A stretch of DNA of 11,353 nt from an uncultured Bacillota bacterium (GTDB taxonomy: Bacteria; Bacillota_I; Bacilli_A; RF39; UBA660), in assembly GCA_946626905.1 (NCBI GenBank), contig CAMOVA010000027.1, positions 1 to 11,353 on the forward strand, written 5' to 3'. Both the position numbers and the translations under genes were made by a program. The notes below the pieces were generated by a model that saw nothing but the letters and a program-made list of their open reading frames with translations, did not search any database and was not told where the DNA came from. Every line of letters begins with the position of its first letter. Position 1 is the stretch's first letter. Below, piece after piece: positions 1 through 6,653 of this stretch.

Positions 1-24
1 CTTTAATTATACCATTATATAAGA

Positions 25-51
25 AAAATAGTAAGACTTACTTACTATTTT
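25..51 (-). terminator. Intrinsic terminator of the 386-residue pilin-like gene
   Basis: An 11-bp perfect inverted repeat (25-35 with 41-51, loop ACTTA on the plus strand) begins one base after the TAA stop at 53-55. On the minus strand the second arm runs into TTTTTC, giving a U-tract. This is the form of a rho-independent terminator for the gene upstream. The window ends 24 bases further on, so nothing can be said about what follows. Confidence 0.8.
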
Positions 52-52
52 A

Positions 53-1213
53 TTAACTTAGTTTTGATTTTTTAATTGTTATAACTGGGCGAAGGCCATA
101 GTTCCCATATGTTACATGATTAACACCTAAAGCACCATCAGAATTCACATCCCAAGCATAATACTGTGCATCAGAAACAGGTGATAATGTCCAATATCCA
201 GAGTTATTTGATTCATATGTATTTGCACTGGCGCCACTATAGATATCAGCCTTTGTATTTTCAATAAGCCACGCTAAATCTGTATTTCCTGTTCCATTTA
301 TATTTGTTCCTATTTGCTTATTAGTTCTTGAAAAATAATAAATATCAGTATACGAATTTGCTAATGTCCATTCTAATGACGATGCTTTGGTTTTCGTGAT
401 TGCTGTTATTTCTTCTCCTGTTATTATTCTTGCTTTTAAGTTATTTGCAATCGGTGTATTATTTCCAGCAACTTTGCAAGAACCATCTATACATGTTAAA
501 GTTCCATAATTATATCCTGATGCTGTTGTATCATATGTATAATTTAAAAGTAATGAATCATCCCAACCAGCTGTTGCAGTTGCAAGTGCTGGTAATGCTG
601 TTGTTGGACCTATAGTAGTATTTGATCCTGTTGGTAACCAACCAATTAAATTTACTAGGTTATGATCCATTTGTAATGTTATATTACTTTTTGATATTGT
701 ATCATCTGTTGTTATTACTCTCCATTTATAACATGTACTTCCACTTGTACATTTTTTATTTTCTACTGGATCATATTGTACTAATTGTCCCAATGTATAC
801 ACTGTATATGTTTTACTATCACTACATCTAGTACCTACTTCAACATCTTTTCCATTTAGACTTGTTACATTATATCCACTTATACAGATATCTAAAGAGC
901 TTACTCTTCCATTTAATATAGTTACTGTACCACTTACTGGTTTTTTACCTTTTAGTTTAATATCTACATCGTCTACATCATATGTTCCATCATTTATTTT
1001 TGTATGACCTGTTTCATAATCTGAATTCATAGATGACATATCATTATTATAATTAATTGCATCTATATATCCTAGTGCTGAATCTTTTGCAGCACTTTTT
1101 CTTGCTTTACTTATCATATTTAGAATTATTGGAGTTGCTATTAAAGCTATTATGGCTAGTATTACTATTACTGCTAGTAATTCTATTAATGTGAATCCTT
1201 TTTGTTTTTTCAT
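53..1213 (-). CDS. Type IV prepilin-leader surface protein with DUF6273/C-type-lectin-like C-terminal domain
   Basis: The product is a 386-residue pilin-like or pseudopilin protein. The leader MKKQKG|FTLIELL (1-13) is a class III prepilin signal: basic segment, Gly-Phe cleavage site, Glu at mature +5, then a hydrophobic helix to about residue 34. PilD-type peptidase would cleave and N-methylate it. Residues 35-130 resemble a pilin head. Several Cys pairs (110/130, 155/161, 241/246) suggest disulfides outside the cell. The C-terminal part contains ARIITGEEI (261-269), GYWTLSP (339-345) and a terminal GLRPVITI (373-380). This order is what I recall from DUF6273 and related C-type-lectin-fold domains; that assignment is from memory. 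The start is the ATG at 1211-1213, behind GGTGAT (1217-1222). An upstream in-frame ATG at 1288 lies inside the tig terminator and is rejected. No assembly ATPase or peptidase gene is in view, so partner and function are unknown; adhesion is a guess. Codons near the 3' end (GGC, GCC, CTT, CGC) differ from the rest. Confidence 0.85.
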   Translation of the reverse strand: MKKQKGFTLIELLAVIVILAIIALIATPIILNMISKARKSAAKDSALGYIDAINYNNDMSSMNSDYETGHTKINDGTYDVDDVDIKLKGKKPVSGTVTILNGRVSSLDICISGYNVTSLNGKDVEVGTRCSDSKTYTVYTLGQLVQYDPVENKKCTSGSTCYKWRVITTDDTISKSNITLQMDHNLVNLIGWLPTGSNTTIGPTTALPALATATAGWDDSLLLNYTYDTTASGYNYGTLTCIDGSCKVAGNNTPIANNLKARIITGEEITAITKTKASSLEWTLANSYTDIYYFSRTNKQIGTNINGTGNTDLAWLIENTKADIYSGASANTYESNNSGYWTLSPVSDAQYYAWDVNSDGALGVNHVTYGNYGLRPVITIKKSKLS

Positions 1214-1216
1214 ATT

Positions 1217-1222
1217 ATCACC
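1217..1222 (-). promoter_or_regulatory. Shine-Dalgarno fixing the start of the 386-residue pilin-like protein
   Basis: GGTGAT on the minus strand sits three bases before the ATG at 1211-1213. The site matches the distal part of the anti-Shine-Dalgarno complement, the same form and tight spacing seen at trhP1, trhP2 and murC. It selects the start directly before the prepilin leader. Confidence 0.75.
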
Positions 1223-1228
1223 AATTAT

Positions 1229-1237
1229 ATTATAACA
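1229..1237 (-). promoter_or_regulatory. Extended -10 promoter of the 386-residue pilin-like gene
   Basis: On the minus strand TGT-TATAAT is a perfect -10 hexamer (1229-1234) with the TGn extension. It lies about 15 bases before the ATG. The -35 region 17 bases upstream is only T-rich (TTTTTA), so the extended -10 probably carries recognition. Confidence 0.65.
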
Positions 1238-1278
1238 AAAAACCATTAAAATAAAAATATTTTTTAACAAAAATAAAA

Positions 1279-1302
1279 AACTAGACATTTTAATGTCTAG
1301 TT
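1279..1302 (-). terminator. Intrinsic terminator of tig, overlapping its stop codon
   Basis: A 10-bp perfect stem (1279-1288 with 1293-1302, 4-base loop) is followed on the minus strand by TTTTTTATTTTT. The tig stop codon TAG (1297-1299) lies within the 5' arm of the hairpin. Confidence 0.85.
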
Positions 1303-2550
1303 ATTTTCTTTTAATAATTCTATTGCTTTTCTCATTTCAAGATCATATTTAATCATATCCATACCACCAAATAGTTTTATGAATTCTTCTTCTGGCATTT
1401 GATATTGTTCAGCTAATTTTTTAGCTTCTTCTTTAGCTTCTTTTTCAGTTGCTTCGATTTTTTCAGCTTTTTTAATTTCTTCAAGTAATAATCTTGATTC
1501 AATTCTTTTTGTAGCTTCTTCTTTCATTTGATCTTTTAAAGCATCTTCATTAGAATTTGTAAATTGATAGAATTGTTCTAATGAAATACCTTGCATTTTT
1601 AAGTTTTCTTCATATTGTTTAACCATTCTTGTTAATTCTTCATTAATCATAGCATCTGGAATTTCAACTTTCATATTAGAACAAGCTTTTTCTAATACAT
1701 CATTCATATAATGTTCTTCAGCATGATGTTCTTTATGAGCTTTAATATTTTTCTTTAATTCTTCTTTTAATGATTCTACAGAATCAACACCTTCCATAGC
1801 TAAATCTTCAAAGAAATCTTTATCCATTTCTGGAAGAACTGTTTGTTTAATTTCATTAACAGTTACTTTAAATACTACTGGTTGTCCTTTTAATTCATCT
1901 GAATGATATTCTTCAGGGAATGTTACATTAATGTCTTTTGTTTCACCTTTTTTCATACCAATTATTTGATCTTCAAATCCTGGTATAAATGTATTTGATC
2001 CTATTTCTAATGAATAGTTTTCTCCTTTTCCACCATCAAAAGCAACACCATCTTTAAATCCTTCAAAATCAATGATTGCAGTATCTCCTTTTTCTACTTT
2101 TCCATCTTTTGTTACAGATTCTGCATATCTTTGTCTAATTTCATTTAATGCATTTTCTACTTCTTCTGCTTTTACAGTAACTTTTTCACGTTTTACACCT
2201 AAGTTTTTATATTCACCTAATTTAACTTCTGGACGTAATGTTAATACAAAATTAAATTCTACATATTCTCCAGTTAATGATTTTAAACTTATTTCAGGTT
2301 GTGAAACTATTTCAGCATCTTTATTTTCTTCTATCATTTTAGAATATGCATCTTCTAAAACTATATCAGCTGCATCTAACCAAAGATTAGTTTCTCCATA
2401 TTTTTTGATAAACATATCTTTAGGAGCATGTCCTTGTCTAAATCCATCTATTTTTACTTTTTTATTTGCTTTTTCAAATGCTTTTTCAATAGCATCTTGC
2501 CATTCTTTTCCTTCAATTTTAATTGTTATTTCTTTTACATTTTTTGCCAT
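1297..2550 (-). CDS. tig: Trigger factor, ribosome-associated chaperone and peptidyl-prolyl isomerase
   Basis: Trigger factor docks at the ribosome exit tunnel and shields nascent chains. At 417 residues it is close to the usual 420-435. The N-terminal ribosome-binding domain carries GFRQGHAP (36-43), matching the GFRxGxxP signature; the lysine of the classic FRK loop is glutamine here (Q39). The FKBP-type PPIase domain spans about 150-235, with DFEGFKDGVAF, FIPGFEDQIIG and TFPEEYH as landmarks. A Lys/Glu-rich helical C-terminal domain (about 250-417) forms the chaperone arms, ending in an RKAIELL helix as in Bacillus. The ATG at 2550 is preceded by GAGGAGGAAAATT, a strong Shine-Dalgarno, and by a good promoter. 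It follows greA but has its own promoter and terminator, so it is probably monocistronic. The assignment is secure. Confidence 0.97.
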   Translation of the reverse strand: MAKNVKEITIKIEGKEWQDAIEKAFEKANKKVKIDGFRQGHAPKDMFIKKYGETNLWLDAADIVLEDAYSKMIEENKDAEIVSQPEISLKSLTGEYVEFNFVLTLRPEVKLGEYKNLGVKREKVTVKAEEVENALNEIRQRYAESVTKDGKVEKGDTAIIDFEGFKDGVAFDGGKGENYSLEIGSNTFIPGFEDQIIGMKKGETKDINVTFPEEYHSDELKGQPVVFKVTVNEIKQTVLPEMDKDFFEDLAMEGVDSVESLKEELKKNIKAHKEHHAEEHYMNDVLEKACSNMKVEIPDAMINEELTRMVKQYEENLKMQGISLEQFYQFTNSNEDALKDQMKEEATKRIESRLLLEEIKKAEKIEATEKEAKEEAKKLAEQYQMPEEEFIKLFGGMDMIKYDLEMRKAIELLKENN

Positions 2551-2573
2551 AATTTTCCTCCTCAGTACATAAT

Positions 2574-2602
2574 AGTATATATTATTTTTTATTTTATTAC
2601 AA
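2574..2602 (-). promoter_or_regulatory. tig: Sigma-A promoter of tig
   Basis: On the minus strand there is a -35 TTGTAA (2597-2602), a 17-base spacer and a -10 TATACT (2574-2579). Initiation near 2567 would leave a leader of about 16 bases holding the Shine-Dalgarno. The -35 box lies immediately beyond the greA terminator stem. Confidence 0.65.
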
Positions 2603-2603
2603 G

Positions 2604-2634
2604 TAAAATAACTAGATTTTATCCAGTTATTTTA
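2604..2634 (-). terminator. Probable weak terminator of greA
   Basis: A 10-bp stem (2604-2613 with 2625-2634), then one A/C mismatch and three more pairs, forms a hairpin that contains the greA stop codon (2632-2634) in its 5' arm. The downstream U-tract is broken (TTTTACTTG), and the stem is AT-rich. Some readthrough into tig is therefore likely. Confidence 0.6.
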
Positions 2635-3102
2635 TGATATTTTTAAAATTTCTACATCATATTTTCCGTTAGGACTTTCAACAGATACAACATCTTTTAC
2701 CTTTTTATTTAAAACTGCGACTGCGATTGGAGATTCATTAGATATTTTATTATTAAATGGATCAGCTTCTTTACTACCTACTATTGTATATTCTTCTACT
2801 TCTCCATCATCAACATATTTTATTTCAACTTTATTTCCAATTGATACTTTATCAGTTTTAACATCTGAAATAATAACAGCATTTTCTATATTAGCTTCTA
2901 ATTCACTAATTTTATTTTCAACTTCTGCTTGTGCAGAACGTGCTGCATCATATTCAGCATTTTCTGATAAATCTCCTAAAGCTCTTGCTTCTTTTAATGC
3001 TTGAATTACTTCTGGTCTTTTTTCCATTTTTAAGTATTCAAGTTCACGTTTCATTTCTTCCAATCCGGCACTTGTTACATAAATTTCATTTTTATTAGCC
3101 AT
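2632..3102 (-). CDS. greA: Transcription elongation factor GreA
   Basis: GreA enters the RNA polymerase secondary channel and stimulates cleavage of backtracked transcripts. The 156-residue product has the family length. The N-terminal coiled coil (about 10-75) carries ARALGDLSENAEYDAAR (39-55), which includes the tip acidic residues D44 and E47 that hold the catalytic metal. The C-terminal FKBP-like domain (about 80-156) follows, with the conserved SPIAVAVLNKK segment. I chose the ATG at 3100-3102. An in-frame GTG three codons earlier (3109-3111) is part of the Shine-Dalgarno AAGGCGTGAT and is not a likely start. greA follows trhP1-trhP2, as in Bacillus, but has its own near-consensus promoter. 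Confidence 0.97.
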   Translation of the reverse strand: MANKNEIYVTSAGLEEMKRELEYLKMEKRPEVIQALKEARALGDLSENAEYDAARSAQAEVENKISELEANIENAVIISDVKTDKVSIGNKVEIKYVDDGEVEEYTIVGSKEADPFNNKISNESPIAVAVLNKKVKDVVSVESPNGKYDVEILKIS

Positions 3103-3106
3103 TTTA

Positions 3107-3116
3107 ATCACGCCTT
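3107..3116 (-). promoter_or_regulatory. greA: Shine-Dalgarno of greA containing a decoy GTG
   Basis: AAGGCGTGAT on the minus strand lies four bases before the ATG at 3102. The GTG inside it is in frame, so a gene caller may add three residues. The ribosome-binding role is the better reading. Confidence 0.7.
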
Positions 3117-3140
3117 TTCTAATTATATATTACCTGCAAA

Positions 3141-3169
3141 ATGATACTACTATTTTATCAATTTGTCAA
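3141..3169 (-). promoter_or_regulatory. greA: Strong sigma-A promoter of greA
   Basis: The minus strand has a perfect -35 TTGACA (3164-3169), a 17-base spacer and a -10 TATCAT (3141-3146). It starts three bases past the trhP2 stop codon. No convincing terminator lies between, so greA can be transcribed both from here and by readthrough from the trhP operon. Confidence 0.75.
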
Positions 3170-3171
3170 GT

Positions 3172-4368
3172 TTATTTCTTTCTTAGCATATCATATGGAT
3201 ACACAACTTCATCAATATGCACCTTTACAATTTGTCTTGGATGTCTTACAACATCTATTTCATTATCTTCTTCATCTAAGATTTTATCTATTTTCATATT
3301 AATTATATTTATATTAGGTCCAAATATTTCTATTTCATCACCTATTTTAAAATAATTTCTTTGTTCAATAGTTGCTAATTTAGTTTTCTTATCATAATCA
3401 AGAACAATTCCTAAGAAATCTTGATTAGAAAGTTCTTCTCTACCGTTATAATAATTACATGTATAATCATTTTTCCCATTATAGAACTGTGTCATAGAAT
3501 CTCTATTAGCGACTCTTTTTAAGACTTCTTCATATTTATCCATATCTGATTCATTTAAATCATCAGCTATTATAGAATCTATTAATTTTCTATAAGTATT
3601 AACAACAGTAGCTACATAATATATAGAACGCATTCTTCCTTCTATTTTAAAAGAATCTATTCCTATATCAATCATATCTTTAATATATCTTATCATTGAT
3701 AAATCTTTAGCACAAAAAGTAAATGGTTTTTCTCCTTCAATTTTGTTTCCTTCATTATCTTTTAAATCAAAATCCCATCTACATATTTGAGCACAACCAC
3801 CACGATTTGCATCTCTACCTGTAAATATATTAGATAAAATACATCTACCACTAATTGCTGAACACATTGCTCCATGAATAAAGCATTCAACATCTATTCC
3901 TACTTCTTCTTTTATTCTAATAATATCTTCTCTTTTTACTTCACGAGCAAGAACAATTCTTTTAATTCCTTGTTTTTTAAAGAATTTGCAAGCTTCAACA
4001 TTCATTGTTGATTTTTGTGTAGAAACATGTACTTCTAAATTAGTATTAGCTGCAGCTATTGCCATAATAGCTGGATCACTAACTATAATTGCATCTACTT
4101 TACATTTTTCTAATTCTTTTAAATAATCACTAACTACTTTTAATTCTTTATCATGAAGGATTATATTAACAGTTACATAAACTTTTTTATTATATTTATG
4201 AGCAAATTTAACTCCTTCTTTTATTTCATCCATAGTAAAATTACGGGCATTAGCTCTAAGTCCTAATATAGAACCTCCTATATAAACAGCATCAGCTCCA
4301 TATAGAATAGCTATTTTAAGTCTCTCTAAATCACCTGCTGGTGCGAGTAATTCTGGTCTATTTTTCAT
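3172..4368 (-). CDS. trhP2: U32 family tRNA hydroxylation protein, catalytic type (TrhP2/YrrO-like)
   Basis: This 398-residue peptidase-U32-family protein is the likely catalytic half of the prephenate-dependent system that makes 5-hydroxyuridine at tRNA position 34 (known for E. coli TrhP/YegQ and B. subtilis YrrN/YrrO). The N-terminus PELLAPAGD (5-13) and GADAVYIGG (24-32) are typical of the barrel. The U32 signature runs ECFIHGAMC to SGRCILS (161-179), and RGGCAQICRW (189-198) and FCAKDLSM (218-225) follow. C169, C176, C192 or C196, and C219 are candidate iron-sulfur ligands. The C-terminal part (about 325-395) resembles the small beta domain of the family. The ATG at 4368 follows AGGTGAAG and overlaps the end of trhP1 by 11 bases, implying coupled translation. 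The name 'collagenase-like protease' is often attached to this family, but RNA modification is the better-supported role. Confidence 0.92.
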   Translation of the reverse strand: MKNRPELLAPAGDLERLKIAILYGADAVYIGGSILGLRANARNFTMDEIKEGVKFAHKYNKKVYVTVNIILHDKELKVVSDYLKELEKCKVDAIIVSDPAIMAIAAANTNLEVHVSTQKSTMNVEACKFFKKQGIKRIVLAREVKREDIIRIKEEVGIDVECFIHGAMCSAISGRCILSNIFTGRDANRGGCAQICRWDFDLKDNEGNKIEGEKPFTFCAKDLSMIRYIKDMIDIGIDSFKIEGRMRSIYYVATVVNTYRKLIDSIIADDLNESDMDKYEEVLKRVANRDSMTQFYNGKNDYTCNYYNGREELSNQDFLGIVLDYDKKTKLATIEQRNYFKIGDEIEIFGPNINIINMKIDKILDEEDNEIDVVRHPRQIVKVHIDEVVYPYDMLRKK

Positions 4369-5209
4369 ACTTCTTCACCTTATATATCATTTCTTTATAT
4401 AAAAATCCTTTATCTACATTTTCAAGTAATTTTACTATATCTTTTTCATCTAAAAATTTATAACTCTTAATAAAATATTCAAACTTTTCTTCATTAATAT
4501 CAAAACTATTAAACACTAAATAAGAAATATTATCTAATTCTTTTAATTCTTTTATAGCATTTAATATATAATCTGAATAAACTTCTGTAATATTATTTTT
4601 TTCTATTATTCTATATTTTTTATCCTCTTTTTCAATATAAAATTTATCACTTTTACTATCAAGTTTAAATGTTTTGAAATAATTATCGATAAGTTTTCTT
4701 TCACTATTGAAAATAGGAATATATCCAAATGCACAAACTAAAAGCTTTGAATTAGCATTTTCGCTTATTTCTTTTATTTCATTAATTGTTAATTCATTTG
4801 ATAAGTATGCATATTTAACTCCCATATTATTCCAATAATTAATTGTAGCATAATTAGTTACTGCATGTTCTTCAGAAAAAACTAAATCAGTTTTTAAATT
4901 AAGTTCTTCTTTTAAATTAACAAGAGCAACATCATAATAAAGAATAGCTTTTACATTTAATGAATCTATTTTATTTAACATTTCTTTTAAATAATCAAGC
5001 TCTTCATTATGAATATTTTTATTTATAGCAATAAACAATTCTTTACCTTCTTTTTCTAAAAAATCATTTAATTCTATAATCTCATCTATATCATAATAAG
5101 ATGGCATATTAACACTTAATTTTTTTAAACCTAATATAAATCCATCAACATCATTTAATAGATTTTTTATTTGATCTTTATTACTAGGCATTACTAAAAT
5201 TTTTGACAT
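4358..5209 (-). CDS. trhP1: U32 family partner protein lacking the cluster cysteines (TrhP1/YrrN-like)
   Basis: This 283-residue protein is a shorter, diverged U32 paralogue in the position of B. subtilis yrrN, directly before yrrO. It keeps the barrel pattern (VDGFILGLKKLSV near 21-33, LFIAINKNIHNEELDYLKE near 58-76), which parallels YVTVNIILHDKEL of trhP2. Where trhP2 has the U32 cysteine signature, this protein reads CAFGYIPIFNSERK (159-172), with Pro and Lys at the cysteine positions. It also lacks the small C-terminal domain. I infer a non-catalytic partner that forms a heteromer with TrhP2. The start is the ATG at 5207-5209 behind AGGTGATT; an in-frame GTG at 5216-5218 belongs to that Shine-Dalgarno. 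The stop overlaps the trhP2 start. Sequence divergence is high, so the identification rests partly on gene order. Confidence 0.85.
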   Translation of the reverse strand: MSKILVMPSNKDQIKNLLNDVDGFILGLKKLSVNMPSYYDIDEIIELNDFLEKEGKELFIAINKNIHNEELDYLKEMLNKIDSLNVKAILYYDVALVNLKEELNLKTDLVFSEEHAVTNYATINYWNNMGVKYAYLSNELTINEIKEISENANSKLLVCAFGYIPIFNSERKLIDNYFKTFKLDSKSDKFYIEKEDKKYRIIEKNNITEVYSDYILNAIKELKELDNISYLVFNSFDINEEKFEYFIKSYKFLDEKDIVKLLENVDKGFLYKEMIYKVKKYEK

Positions 5210-5212
5210 ACT

Positions 5213-5220
5213 AATCACCT
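5213..5220 (-). promoter_or_regulatory. trhP1: Shine-Dalgarno of trhP1 containing a decoy GTG
   Basis: AGGTGATT on the minus strand lies three bases before the ATG at 5209. The GTG in it is in frame with the gene, and an automated start there would add three false residues. Confidence 0.7.
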
Positions 5221-5227
5221 GCAGTAT

Positions 5228-5233
5228 ATTATA
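5228..5233 (-). promoter_or_regulatory. -10 box of the trhP1-trhP2 operon
   Basis: A perfect TATAAT lies 18 bases before the trhP1 start. The -35 region is poor: 17-18 bases upstream reads AGATAT or TAGATA after a T-rich spacer. Expression is probably modest or helped by the AT-rich upstream DNA. Confidence 0.5.
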
Positions 5234-5260
5234 CTAAAAAAATAAAAAAATATCTATAAA

Positions 5261-5285
5261 AAAACTTATCATTTTGATAAGTTTT
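5261..5285 (-). terminator. Intrinsic terminator of murC, overlapping its stop codon
   Basis: An 11-bp perfect stem (5261-5271 with 5275-5285, 3-base loop) runs on the minus strand into TTTTTTTATAG. The last codons of murC form the whole 5' arm and loop, and the TGA stop (5269-5271) lies in the 3' arm. Confidence 0.87.
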
Positions 5286-6582
5286 CTTCTAATAATTTTT
5301 GTAAATCATTTTCTAAACTAGAAATATCATTAGGGCTCATAAATACATAGACTGCATCTTTCTCTTCATATAATTTTTCTGCTTCATCTATATTTATATG
5401 TCCACCACTTTTTAAATTTTTAATAATTAAGTCTGATGTAACACCTTCATAATCTTCTTGTTTTTCTCTAGCAGGATGAATATCCATAACAAATGCTTTA
5501 TCAGTTGTATTTAAAACCTCTGCGATATCGTCTGCGAATTCCTTAGTTCTTGTAAATGTATGTGGTTGAAAAATTGAAACAACTTTCTTATCTGGATATT
5601 TTTGCTTAACAGCTTTTAAAGTAGATTTAACTTCATTTGGATGATGTGCATAATCATCTATTATTATACTATCTCCTACAATTGTTTCACTAAATCTTCT
5701 TTTTGCACCTTTAAATTCTTTAAATACTCTATTTACATCTTTAGCATCTAATCTTTCATAATAACAAATTGCGATAACAGCTAAAGCATCTAATAACATA
5801 TGTTTACCATATATTGGTAAATCAAAGAATCCATAATAATTTCCTTCTACTTCAACTTCAAAACTAGTTCCTGTTTCTTTATAATTTACATTGAATGCTC
5901 TTATATCATTATCTTCATCTAACCCATAATAGAATATTGGTGGATTTACTTCTAATGTATGTGTATATCTGTCGTCACCACAAGCAATTATAATCTTATT
6001 TGTTTTATTAGCAAAATCTTTATATGCATCAATTACATCATCAATATCTTTATAATAATCAACATGATCTAAATCTATATTAGTAATTATTGAATAATAT
6101 GGTGTATAACTTAAGAAATGTCTTTTATATTCACAAGACTCAAGAATGAAAAATTCATTTCCTTCTTTCGCATAACCTGTACCATCTCCAATTAAATAAT
6201 TAGCTCCTTTTAATTCATTTAAAACTAATGCCATCATTGAAGTAGTTGTTGTTTTACCATGACAACCAGCTATACATATTGATTTAAATTTTTCTGTCAT
6301 AATACCCAAAAATTCATTGTACCAATAAATAGGTAAATGTAATTCTTCTGCTTTTACAATTTCAGGATTATCATCTTTAATAGATGCTCCCCTTATAATC
6401 ATCATACCTTCTTTTATATTATCAGCAGAATAATCAGTAATTTCAATATTTCTTTCTCTTAACCCATCTTCTGTAAAAAAATGTTTAGGTACATCACTAC
6501 CTTTTACTTCATAACCTAATTCATGCATAATTTGCGCTAAAGAGCTCATACCTGAACCTTTAATTCCAACAAAATGATACAT
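5269..6582 (-). CDS. murC: UDP-N-acetylmuramate--L-alanine ligase
   Basis: MurC adds L-alanine to UDP-MurNAc using ATP, the first peptide step of cytoplasmic peptidoglycan precursor synthesis. At 437 residues it matches Bacillus MurC closely. The N-terminal Rossmann-like UDP-binding motif is GIKGSGMS (6-13). The ATP P-loop is GCHGKTTTT (106-114). Central-domain motifs include ITNIDLDH (166-173) and GDDRY (202-206). The C-terminal domain has KRRF (294-297), DDYAHHPNE (309-317) and FQPHTFTRT (338-346). Near the end, the usual GAGDI is SPNDI (416-420), an unusual change. The ATG at 6582 is behind AGAGGTGAT; a 23-residue extension from a TTG at 6651 would run through the promoter and is rejected. 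The stop is TGA, which shows that TGA is not tryptophan here. It stands as its own unit between two terminators. Confidence 0.97.
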   Translation of the reverse strand: MYHFVGIKGSGMSSLAQIMHELGYEVKGSDVPKHFFTEDGLRERNIEITDYSADNIKEGMMIIRGASIKDDNPEIVKAEELHLPIYWYNEFLGIMTEKFKSICIAGCHGKTTTTSMMALVLNELKGANYLIGDGTGYAKEGNEFFILESCEYKRHFLSYTPYYSIITNIDLDHVDYYKDIDDVIDAYKDFANKTNKIIIACGDDRYTHTLEVNPPIFYYGLDEDNDIRAFNVNYKETGTSFEVEVEGNYYGFFDLPIYGKHMLLDALAVIAICYYERLDAKDVNRVFKEFKGAKRRFSETIVGDSIIIDDYAHHPNEVKSTLKAVKQKYPDKKVVSIFQPHTFTRTKEFADDIAEVLNTTDKAFVMDIHPAREKQEDYEGVTSDLIIKNLKSGGHINIDEAEKLYEEKDAVYVFMSPNDISSLENDLQKLLEENLSK

Positions 6583-6585
6583 ATC

Positions 6586-6594
6586 ATCACCTCT
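6586..6594 (-). promoter_or_regulatory. murC: Shine-Dalgarno fixing the murC start
   Basis: AGAGGTGAT on the minus strand lies three bases before the ATG at 6582, exactly where homologous MurC proteins begin (YHFVGIKG). This excludes the longer in-frame TTG start. Confidence 0.8.
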
Positions 6595-6600
6595 ATTATA

Positions 6601-6641
6601 ATGGTATACTTTATTTATTTTTTTGTCAATTAAATTGTCAA
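6601..6641 (-). promoter_or_regulatory. murC: murC promoter with two tandem TTGACA boxes
   Basis: On the minus strand a -35 TTGACA (6624-6629) is 17 bases from TACCAT (6601-6606), with TATACC overlapping as an alternative -10. A second perfect TTGACA (6636-6641) lies exactly 12 bases further upstream. It has no good -10 at 16-18 bases. Confidence 0.6.
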
Positions 6642-6653
6642 GTAAATGCAAAG

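Noticed and set aside
1..52. Hairpin after the small pilin gene as the cruciform found downstream of retroelement variable regions
   Set aside because: The stem is followed by a U-tract on the coding strand and is fully explained as an intrinsic terminator. No template repeat is visible in the window.
400..831. Plus-strand Leu-rich frames resembling membrane proteins
   Set aside because: They are shadows of the pilin-like gene, with low-complexity Leu/Tyr/Phe composition, no Shine-Dalgarno and no promoter. Similar frames at 8274-8833, 9876-10073 and 10320-10529 fail for the same reasons.
2072..2572. A 166-codon open frame on the plus strand antisense to tig
   Set aside because: It lies wholly within the well-supported tig gene, lacks a ribosome site, and its Ser/Phe-rich composition is that of an antisense shadow of Lys/Glu-rich coding DNA.
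3141..3160. Possible terminator between trhP2 and greA
   Set aside because: Only a 5-bp TGATA/TATCA stem with a 9-base loop and a TTTTG tail; too weak, and the sequence is accounted for by the greA promoter.
3172..4368. Secreted collagenase, from the family's historic name
   Set aside because: There is no signal peptide, the cysteine signature suits an iron-sulfur protein, and pairing with trhP1 beside greA supports tRNA hydroxylation.
5269..5271. Use of TGA as tryptophan (Mycoplasma-type code)
   Set aside because: murC stops at TGA at the expected family length, inside a terminator, and tryptophan codons in these proteins are TGG.
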